A stretch of DNA of 64,000 nt from Neurospora crassa OR74A. Taxonomy: Eukaryota; Ascomycota; Sordariomycetes; Sordariales; Sordariaceae. The notes beneath the pieces were generated by a model. That model was not told where the DNA came from. It was given only the letters and a program-made list of their open reading frames with translations, and searched no databases. Below are positions 23,905-33,300 of this stretch, piece after piece (the first letter of the stretch is position 1; each line of letters starts with the position of its first letter). Location: NCBI RefSeq assembly GCF_000182925.2, contig NC_026504.1:248001-312000 (forward strand), given 5' to 3'. A program made the position numbers and the translations under genes.

Positions 23905-26263
23905 ATGTCGTCCCTCAAGTTCCAACAGCCTGTATACAAGGTGTACGAGGTAAGTCAGCCCAGAGTCAATACGTGACCGACAGCGCCGCCACCCGCACCT
24001 CGGCCTGAGACTCGAGGCTAACACATGTTCTCACTTTGACACAGCCCGGCTATCATCCGCAACGGACCATAATAGTCGACGAGCAAATCGACTCTCCGGA
24101 GACACTGACGATTCGGCTAGAGGAAGAAGCAGCAGCACGTAACGGTGGGGACCTCGACGGGAACTCCCCGAATGGTCTTCTGCCCATGGCTGCCTACAAG
24201 ACTCACCTGCAAGGTGTGTGCCTACTATCTATACTACTGCCCAGATTTTTGTACAAGTGCTAATCCGGCCATGTTTGCCTGTAGGGTATGCAGAGTCCAC
24301 ATACCCGCCGTACGCGTCGCAGCCATTTGCTTCACAACAGACCGAAAATGCCGCCTCCATTAACCAGCTTGCCTTTGCGGCCAATAACGCCGTAACAGGT
24401 CAATACTTACCTCAGACGAGCTCCAACATCACAGTCCTCTCTTGCCATCCCGGCACTGGAACGTACGGCACAAAGGTCGCTCTCAGAGTCTCCAGTCAAT
24501 ACGATATCCTTTCCGGGACCATGGCAGCATCGACACCCTACGTCTCCATCAGCTTTGGCTCTCAAAGATGTCCAGCGCATGTCCAGCGAGGATCTCCAGA
24601 TGCGAACGGCTCCTGCATCTACGTTGTCACAGCCGATGCGCCTGAATTTCTGTCAACAGGATGCCCATCGCTCAGCAACGTGCCCCTAACTTTGCTTGTT
24701 GAGACCGCCAACGGCAGCGAAATTGCGCGGGTACCAAACGCCGGCATGTTCTCCTATAGCGATGGTCAGGGTGGAGTTGGTAGTATTGGAGGTTCCGGTG
24801 CCGGGAGCCCGCCTGACCTGGGTAGCCCGAAAGATCGGTCACCCTCCCACCGAGCAAGCCCACCAACACACCATGGGCTTGAGGGGGATTCGGCTACAAC
24901 AACGTATGGTTTCCCTCCTGGCGTCTCGCCGACACAAGCACAGACCTACGGCCACAGCACCAACAGCATGCTTGGGGCTTACCGAAGCGGGTCCTTCTCT
25001 GAGCAGTACTCCCGGACAGGGCCAGTTCTGCGCTCACCGCACGGTTCAGGATGGGGATTTGGAGGACATATGGAGTCGATCCGAAGCCCGGCAACCACCA
25101 TTCCTCATACTTCCCACACAGGATTGACCCGCACGAGTTTGTCGAGCATCAGCTCGTCATCTAGCGCACCGACCCTCACAAGAACAAGCACGATTCCTCA
25201 GCAAGGGGGCTCTGGTGGACCTGGCGGCAATGGATACGGATACCCTTTGTATCAGAACAAGGCTACGCTCAACATTGTCGGTGACCTTGGGTCGATGGCA
25301 GAGAACTGGAGCCAGGAAGAGTTTGAGAACAAGCGAAGGATCGTCATGTTCGACAAGTCACAACACGGTGCCGTTCTCACCACCAGATTCAAGCCCGTCA
25401 ACGTGACGGAGAGGCCTTCAGGCGCCATTTGCATTAGCTGCATCTGGTGGGCTGAGAAGCAGGAGTGCTATGTCACATCGGTGGATACCATCCATTTGCT
25501 TGAGCAACTAGTTGCGGCGCCAAACCGATTCTCGGTCGAGGAGAGGAACCGAATCCGAAGGAACCTCGAAGGATTCCGCCCCTTGACGGTCAGCAAACAA
25601 AAGCCCGACAGCGAGGAGTTCTTCAAGGTCATCATGCAGTTCGGTAACCCCAAGCCGAGAAACATTGAGAAGGATATCAAGGTGTTTGCGTGGAAGATCT
25701 TGGATCAGGCGTTGAAGAAAATCATCTCCAAGTACAGCACTTCCCCATCGGCCCTCAGCATTCCCGCCGCACCATCTGCAACTGGTCCCCTGTACGGCCT
25801 GCCACCCACACCGAGCACAGTCTCCTCTACCGACCAATCTTCAACGGGCTACATGTCCAGCCACCATCTCGCCGACTCACTGGCAAGTCCACGGCCTCTT
25901 GGCGGTGCCTCCTCATGGACGCCGTACGGGACTTCGGGCAGGCCCATGTCGCCATCACGACAAACCAGCTCCCCCATGTCGGTACCCGGCCTTCGCATCT
26001 CGACCCTTTCGGGCGTGTATGACAACAGGGGATCCACACAGAGCCTTTCATCGCCGTATGGTATGACGAGTTCAACGCAGCATAGCCCCCATTCGCATCA
26101 TGCCCACGGCAATTACGTACAGTCCGGGGTGTCGGTATCACAGGGGCCGCGCGCATGGGATTCCAGCTATGGTGTGACGGATAGCTATGGCGCCGCGCAA
26201 ACCAGCCATACCCATAGCCAGGTTTATGGTGGCGGAGCCTATGCGGATGTACACCGCGCCTAA
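23905..26263 (+). CDS. acon-3: medusa-family developmental regulator (ACON-3)
   Basis: Three exons: 23905-23949, 24045-24213 and 24285-26263. In-frame GT..AG introns at 23950-24044 and 24214-24284 have CTAAC/CTAAT branch-like sites, giving 730 residues. The first exon encodes only 15 residues. The protein belongs to the fungal medusa family: MedA of Aspergillus, Ren1 of Fusarium and ACON-3 of Neurospora, nuclear regulators needed for conidiophore development. The hallmark conserved domain spans about residues 396-555: a segment with WSQEEFENKRRIVMF, then CISCIWWAEKQECYVTSVD, then an arginine-rich FSVEERNRIRRNLEGFRPLTVS stretch. This last part is the presumed nucleic-acid or protein interaction surface. 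A second ordered segment at about residues 85-190 (ITVLSCHPGTGTYGTKVALR onward) has the feel of an Ig-like/IPT fold, which is my inference. The linkers are Ser/Pro/Gly/Thr-rich and probably disordered. In Neurospora, acon-3 acts in macroconidiation upstream of or alongside fluffy. The very long gene-free upstream region fits a tightly regulated developmental gene. Confidence 0.93.
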
Positions 26264-27960
26264 AGCGGTAATCCGACATGATAGCCTTTTCTGCCTAGCG
26301 ATCAAGAAGCCCAGTGCAACAGGCATCTTTGGGCATTTTGTCGGCGAGCGGAAGCTAGCTGTCGCCCCCTCGTGAGTCATTTGCACAACGGCCTTGCAGT
26401 GGGGTTGCAGCGGGCAATGATAATACGAAGCAACCTCCATCGCAAGCTTTGCTTCAAACGACGTATAAATCTTGATATCAAATACCCCGTCTACAACCCA
26501 CCGGAGGCGATCTTAAGGGTCTGGTAATCGCATCTTGCCATGTTCAATCGCACGATTGTTGGCTGCCTCAAGTAACAGTCCCACGCGGAGTGTTTCCTTC
26601 CTCTGATACGGCATTCTGGGAGTAGTGGAGTGGGAAATGATCAGCTGGCTGGTGGCACCCACCAATCACGATGCGACTCGACTCACCCTTTTCGGAGGCC
26701 AAGACCTCTCGGGGTCATCCCGAGGCCATTGTGCATCCTACATTGCCGATCACCCTCACCTTCACATTGCTATCAAGAAGAAGGAATACAAATGATGGGA
26801 CTAACGGGGTCGAAGCAGACGCTTTAACCATTATCATGGTGGCACCGAATCCAAGCCAGCAAGATGTCGCTTATCTATCCGAACACCGAGGTGCACTATC
26901 GGTCATGGATTTCGGCATTCCCTCTACGGTTTCGAAGTGGTCTGCGATGCATGTCCCCCCCGTGGGTTGGGTGTGTGACATGCATGGTATGCGCTCGGTG
27001 CCGTCGCAAGCAATCTGCCTTCTGCACTGCATAGCGACAAGACTACTGCATGTCCCAAGGCGCAAGGCACATAACCGGAAGCAAGCAGGCAAACAGATTA
27101 CAATGGGCGCTTTCTTTCTCTTCCTCTTCTGTTGTACTACTGCTACTCGGCCTTTCTTCTTCTTCATCATTTTTTTTGTCATTACATGCTTACGCGCGGC
27201 GGGTGTTGGGGCGATGAAGGGGAGGCGGTGATATACCCTGCTTTTGCATCTTACTCATGAAGAATTTTGTCAACGATTTTTTTTTTTTTTACTTTTTGTT
27301 ACTGTTACTTTTCTCGGATATGACGACGTATTGGATGGATGGTTGGTTTGGTTGGTGGGATCTACTTTGGTGTTTTTGGACTCGGTGTGGCTTTTTCGTT
27401 TCTTTTTCTTTTTTTTTTTTTGGATGAATTTGGATTGATGGTTGTAATTGAGGCGAATCCACCTACCTACCTACCTACCAGGTTTTCATATGATGTATGT
27501 TTGTACTCTAGTTCTTACCGATCGATTTTAGCTACTGATACTAAGGCAAGCGGGTTTTGGGATGTATGGAATCTAATTCATGAGATATCTTCAACTGTTG
27601 ACCTTTGCCACTGATTGTGAAACGTGATCTCATCGCATGCGTTCGTTATTGTTTTGTTTTGTTTTTTTTCCTCACTCATTGTTTTCTCTCCCTCTTGCTT
27701 TCTGTTCTCTCTCTTTTTTTCCCTCTTTTCTTCTTTCTTTTCTGGTATCTCAGCCAGAACTCTTGGCAGCTTCCTCCGGAAGCCAATCCGCCCGGTCCGT
27801 CCGCACTCCGTGGCGGTGGCATCTCCATCCAGATCGGATCGGTCCGGTCCCGGCCCGTCCGTACTTGGCGAAAGTTGAATTCGAAATAAATCCCCGGCCG
27901 GCCCGCCCGGGCCGCCAGTAGTTAATGTCCGGATCTTTTGCTTTCCTATCATCCGTTTAT

Positions 27961-28008
27961 TGACACTGTCGACACTGTCGACACTAATTGACACTAGATA
28001 ATCGACAC
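27961..28008. repeat. TCGACACT-like short tandem repeat
   Basis: About five degenerate copies of GACACT, with the first spaced as GACACTGTC. Some copies overlap GTCGAC palindromes. Confidence 0.7.
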
Positions 28009-28256
28009 TACGCCGAGCCGGCCGGCAGCAAGCTTATCGCAATAGCAAAAGTGCTTACAATTAACTGATACCTGCAGTTAGGAAGGATGTCGACGAAAGG
28101 AAAAAAAAAACAACGGCAAAAATGAAAAAAAAAAAAAAGGAGAAGAATTAGATGTTGGTAAAATCGCGAGATTGCCACTTTACACTTCATCGCCCTACCT
28201 CTACCTCTATGTGTATACCTAGATACCTACCTGAATTTGTAAGATACCTATAGATG

Positions 28257-28287
28257 TACCTACCTACCTACCTACCTACCTACCTAG
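28257..28287. repeat. (TACC)n tract
   Basis: Nearly perfect TACC tetramers ending in a CCTAGG palindrome. Similar tracts occur at 28371-28393 and, inverted, at 29311-29339. Confidence 0.9.
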
Positions 28288-28370
28288 GTTTGTTTGTCTA
28301 TACAGCCCTCTCTCTCTCTCTATACCTCTAAGGAACCGGTTCTATATGTGTGTGTGTGTAAATCTATACA

Positions 28371-28393
28371 CTACCTACCTACCTACCTACCTA
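28371..28393. repeat. (TACC)n tract
   Basis: Second TACC tetramer tract in this cluster. It is followed by GGTACCTAGGTACC-type palindromes at about 28413-28430 and 28471-28490. Confidence 0.9.
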
Positions 28394-28845
28394 ATGTGAC
28401 TGGAATAGAGGTAGGTACCTAGGTACCTATTACCATAAACTAAACGCCGTATTACCATAGTGCGCATTAAATAGGTAGGTACCTAGGTAACTAATGCCGC
28501 CGCCGCCGCAGCGCGGTAGGTAGGTACCGCACCTAGGTACAATAGCTGGCTGGCACTGCTTATCTCTACCTCTACCTCTTCTTTTAGGTACCTACCTACC
28601 TAATCTTGACCGGGAGGGGGGGTAGTCTACAGGGTAGAATGAATCGAGAGATTGCGCCACGGCTTTCTATAAGTACCATAGCGGAAAATTGCGTTTTGAG
28701 ACATCCAATGTTTAGGCGGTACCGCCTCGACTTCCAATGTTCATTTGACATCCAATGTTGAATGCCCTATAATATAGTGGGTAAGCGCTATAAAAAAAAC
28801 TTTGGAAAAAAAAAAAAGGAAAAAAAAAAAAGGAAAAAAAAAAGG

Positions 28846-28895
<50 letters not shown>

Positions 28896-28997
28896 TAAGA
28901 CTTTTTTTTTTTTTCCTAAGTCCTCTTTTTCAAATTGGTAGTTTTCCCTATATAGAGTAGGAAATCAACCCAAACTTTCAGAAATAATTTGGCCTAG

Positions 28998-29052
28998 TGG
29001 CCAAGTTGTTAAGATAAGTGTCTTTTTTTCTTAACGTTTTGAGTTCGATTCC
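28998..29052 (+). other. tRNA-like Pol III A and B box pair
   Basis: TGGCCAAGTTG at 28998-29008 fits the tRNA A-box consensus TRGCNNAGYNG, and AGTTCGATTCC at 29042-29052 fits the B-box consensus. The spacing is what a tRNA gene would have. However, the acceptor and T stems do not close, and a T7 run between the boxes would terminate Pol III. It is therefore a tRNA relic or the head of a tRNA-derived short element, not a working tRNA gene. Confidence 0.5.
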
Positions 29053-29111
29053 CGTTCGGAGTTAATTTTTCAAAGTTGAAAAAAAAAAAAAAAGTTGGAA
29101 GATCCCCCTAA

Positions 29112-29177
29112 AGGTAGTCTTCTAGAGACCTCTAACCTTCTAGAAAATTAGAAGGTAAGGTACCTAGAAGACTACCT
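29112..29177. repeat. nested perfect hairpin
   Basis: A 14-base outer stem (29112-29125 with 29164-29177) encloses a second 8-base stem (29135-29142 with 29149-29156). Both stems are perfect. The structure lies just inside the right inverted repeat of the candidate element. Confidence 0.8.
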
Positions 29178-29310
29178 ATTTTTTTCCACTTATAGGGCAT
29201 TCGACATTGGATGTCAAATCAACATTGGAAGTTTTAGTCTGAGACAATGTGATCTTTACATTCATTCCTGGACCCAACATCCAATGTCGAAGGGCGCAGA
29301 TTCCCAGTAC

Positions 29311-29339
29311 GGTAGGTAGGTAGGTAGGTAGGTAGGTAG
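29311..29339. repeat. (GGTA)n tract
   Basis: Seven GGTA units, the reverse complement of the TACC tracts 1 kb upstream. Confidence 0.9.
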
Positions 29340-30354
29340 ATACCGTAGATAGGTGCAATTAAGCCCTTTTGATATTGTGATGTCATTACATCACTCAACT
29401 AGGTACCTACTTCTATCCAGGACGCGGCGCGAAGGTTATGACCTAGAGATAGCGATGCGGTTTACCACTAAGCTACCTATGCGGGCTTTGAATCATGTCG
29501 GTCATTGTGGTAGGGGACATGGCATCGTAAGTATCCTCCTTCATACCTACCTAGAAAGAAGCAAAGACTTTCGTTATCTGTTGACATGAGATCTCTGGTA
29601 CACCCTTTCCGGCCGTTGGGTCCTGATATTCCGCCCTATACGCTTGGTTCGAGAATGGAGGAACAGAAATTCTTATAAATAAATCGACTCAAGTGTTGAT
29701 GATATGAGCCTTCGGTCACTTTTCGATGAGCTTTTTGTTGAAGTGAAGCGAGACATCACGAGGGTAAGCGAGTGTAGTGGTGAACTTATTGATTGAAGGA
29801 TAAAGGTTAGTGAAAGAAGGAGGGGAGGAGCGTGGAAGTGTAAAGAATATATACAGGATGTGAAACGAGAACGAGTAAGTTATCCATATGTGGATCGAAA
29901 TACCAGTCATTCAACACTTTTTAGTAGGCCCTTATAGGTCCGAGCTGTCAACGGGCGGCGATGAATCAAGAAAACTTGTTCAACTTTATGTTGCTACCAT
30001 CTGCTACCTGGACTAAAGTGCTAGAGAACTGGAAAAAAAGGAGATGTCATAGCTCGTAACTCCTGGTGTGCATCTTGATCTGACAACGCAAGCAAGGAAG
30101 ATGAGTACCGAAAAAAAAAAAAAAATGCATGAAGCGCGCTAGAGAAATAGAACAGGAAAAAGAGAGAAAGGGAAGAAGTAACCAAACCAAAGCAAAAGGC
30201 CGCCCGCATGCGACAAAAGAAACGAAGAGTGCAATGTCCGATATCCAACTCTTGACTTGACCCAAATCTCAATCAAACAAACCAAAGAAACACGATCAAA
30301 GAATTGCTCCCCTCAACCCCATCATCAAGTCCATTCCACCACGAGACCCGCCCC
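29340..30354. other. intergenic region downstream of the BTB gene
   Basis: Holds a decayed tRNA-like stretch on the minus strand (A box at 29463-29475) and the probable 3' untranslated region of the BTB gene. No coding sequence is supportable. Confidence 0.5.
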
Positions 30355-33300
30355 CTAAGAACTGCTCACACTATTCCTCTTGCTCCTCCCCGACATCCCC
30401 CAAAGACTCCACGAATCGCTTCGAGTCTTGGCCTTTGGCTTTGCTGGTGGTGCCTGCTCCTCATGTCCCTTTGCCCCATCCTTCCCTCCATCCTTTCCAT
30501 CTCCCTTTCCTCCTGACCAGAGTCCCTTCCCAGCAGTCGGTGTCTCAGCCGGCGACGGTTCCTGAGTCTCTCCCTGAACTTCCGCAACAGTTGCAACCGA
30601 AACATCCGTCTTCCCTTTTGACTCCCCTTGCGCCCCATTTGCATTTGCATTTCCATCGGCAGCGGAAGCAGCGGCGAACGCGGCGAGAGAGGGGTTCGTG
30701 CTGATAGCGGGGAGAATGGAAACTTTGGTGATCTGGGCGTCGGGATTACTCCCATCTCCAGGACTCTCGATAGGCGCGGATGGGGTCTGTACTTGTGTGT
30801 TACTACCATCAGGCCGCTGGTCAAGAAAAAACTGCTCTGCGCCTTCACCTGGAATCGTGTTGGGGGTGGTAGTAATAAATGGTCCCGAAGTTGAGACGGG
30901 GTTTGTGACGGCAGTAGGAACCGCGGGTGATTGCTCGGAGGCTACTTCGGTAGAGGCGGGCTCGGTAGGTTCGGCGGGTTCGGCGGGTAGGGTGGAAGGA
31001 TCGGTGACGGCGTCGCTCTCGGTGCTAACGGCGTTGTTGACCGTGTCCTTGACGGAGCTGGTGACGGAGCTGACCGCGTTCAACGCCTTGTCCAGGGCTT
31101 CATCAGCGGCGGAAGCAATGGCGGAAGCTTCGTTGGTGATGGCTTCCTTGACGCTTTCGGTGCTGTGGTTCGCTTTGTCCTTGCCGTCTTCGTCCTTAGC
31201 TCCCACCTCGACTTCATCGTCCGCAACCGGTTTGTCTTGCTCCTCACTGACATCCTTGACATCAACCTGTTCACCATCACCGTTTACTTTTCCATCGTCA
31301 TCCCCAGAAGCATCACCCCCTTTCCTGGCACCATCACCATTACCATGTGCCTCCTTGCCGTCCTTTCCATCCTTCCCTCCTGCTCCTGGAAACAACCAGC
31401 TAGTGGCACTCCAATTTCCACTACCACTACCGCTTCCCTGACTTCCCGCAATCTCTGGTCCGCCAACAGTCGACGTCACCGCTTCGGGAATGGCCTTTGG
31501 TACTGCAGCCGCAGCAGGTGCTGCTGCAGCGACTACCGGCGGGGCAGGTCCATGAGCAGCACTCGTGTTCCTCCTCTTCTTACCAAGCGGGAATCCCCAT
31601 CCACCAGACTTGCCAGTGCTTGTCTGACTCTGGCTCAGAGCTTGAATGGCAGCGTCGTTGGTGGTAGTCGACGAGGAAGTAGACGGTCGGAGTTCGGGAT
31701 CGGATTTAACCGAGTTGAGAGCTCGTTGGATCTGCTGATCCGGTTCAGCGGCGGTGGCGGCGGCGGCGACGGAAGACTGAGACTCGGTGGTTGGTTCAGT
31801 AGAGGTCAACTGTGTCTTGGACTGGGCTGCCTCGGGGTTGGGCTGGACGGCGGAAGCGGAAGTGGCGTGAGGGAGCTGTTCGGGGCTTGAGCCTGATGTC
31901 GCTGTGGAGAGACCCTTGATACTAGCCTTGCTGGCCTTGGACGTCAGGGTCTTCTTGGTGTCGTCCTTCTTGCTCTTGTCCTTATCGGCGGTCTTGTCCT
32001 TGTCCGCAGCCTTCTTCTTGTTCTTCCGCACTCCTAGCCATGATCCCCAACCACCTTCAGAGGGAGTATGTTGTCCTGGCGGCTTATCATCTGCCTTGGC
32101 AGAGGGAAGTGGAATCTTGGATGGCTTGGACTGGGACTCGGAGAGAGGTTCAACCGGCTTGGACACCACATCATGGGCATCAACAAGCGGCGCACCTCCT
32201 CCCGGAGTCTCGGGCTCCTCACCAACAAAATCAACCTCATCTGCTCCTGGAGCTTTACCAACAGTCGTGGCATGGGCCTCAATCGGCCGGTCAGCAGCGA
32301 GCTCATGGACTCCCCCAACAGCACCCACATCAACCGGCAGCGGTAGCGTAGCCGTAGAGTTCTGATACTCCACAGCCGTAAACGCTACCGAGTTGGAAAG
32401 GGTATCTGTTACGGAGTCCGCCAGGCTTGGGTTGGGAATGTTGATAGTCGAAGCTGAGGGGGTGATGTCCTCTGGAATGGTGGGAAGGGTGTCAATGATG
32501 GCGCCACTAGGGCTGATGATGTGTGTCTGGATCTCAATAGGCGGCACGAGGTCGTAGGATAGCTGGTCTTGGTCGACCACGGTTGGTTCCGGTTGGGCCT
32601 CAGATTGTTGTTCCTCGAACGTCGGTTGAACTGCGTGGTGCTCCACCACTGGTTGGACCTCGGGTTGCACCTCATCCCGTCCCGGTTGGGCGACTTGGGC
32701 CATTTCCTCAGTGTTGGTGTTGTCCTTGTCATCCTTGGGCTCGCCCTGCTGTGTAACTTCGGGCCGCGCTTGGGCAGCGGCAGTCTCTGGTGCAGCCTCA
32801 CTTTCCCGCGGTTGCGGTTGGGTTTCAGGCTCTGGTTCCACGACAGGAATACCTCCACCACTAGTAATCTTTGAGCTGCTCTTCTTCCTCTTGGTGGTCT
32901 TCTTTTTCTTGGGCGAGCTGGCGGGCTCCGTGGGCGCATCCGATTGGCCCTCAAGCGCCAATGGCCCCGGGTTCGTTTCAGGCTCAGGCTTCTTCTGCTC
33001 GGACTTCGGGGCAGGAGCGAGTGCCTGATCCAAGCTCAACGGCTCGTCCTTGGGCTGGTTTGCCTGCTTGCTGGAACCCCAGGGCCAAAAGATCTTGTAA
33101 GCCGGTTGTGGCGGGGATTGTGGTGGTGATTGCAGAGAGGAGCGGATATCCGGGCTGGAAGGGCTGGAAGTCGGGGGTGGGAGGATTTCGGTAGGCTCGG
33201 GGGAGAGTTTGGAGTCTTTGCGGTCTCTGTTCGTCTTCTTCGTTGGCTTTGCGGGACCTGGGCGTGAGAGAACTGCCTGGGATGTCGTTTCTTGGGGTGT

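Larger units (their letters stand above)
26264..28640. other. intergenic region downstream of acon-3
   Basis: No gene is supportable. It contains the acon-3 3' untranslated region, then T-rich runs (about 27278-27290, 27405-27420, 27650-27740), a GC-rich patch at about 27888-27915, a GACACT repeat and many TACC/GGTA tracts. Open frames here read as poly-Phe/Leu/Ser and are compositional artefacts. Confidence 0.55.
28730..29232. mobile_element. candidate MITE-like element with 43-bp terminal inverted repeats
   Basis: The left arm (28730-28772) and right arm (29190-29232) are inverted copies of each other and match at 41 of 43 positions by eye. Both contain CATCCAATGT words and end inward in CCCTATAA. 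The arms enclose about 417 bases that are non-coding and very A/T-rich. They include long A runs with GG interruptions (about 28802-28893), a tRNA-like Pol III box pair (28998-29052) and a nested hairpin (29112-29177). No transposase is present, so it would be non-autonomous. I could not find a convincing target-site duplication, so the outer limits are uncertain. Further CATCCAATGT words lie outside at 28701-28710 and about 29278-29287, so the inverted repeat may be part of a larger array. It could also be a simple intergenic palindrome rather than a transposon. Confidence 0.5.

Noticed and set aside
23700-24008. Plus-strand frame overlapping the acon-3 start that looked like an inhibitory upstream frame
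   Set aside because: It begins with GTG and contains no ATG, so it would not be translated in a fungus.
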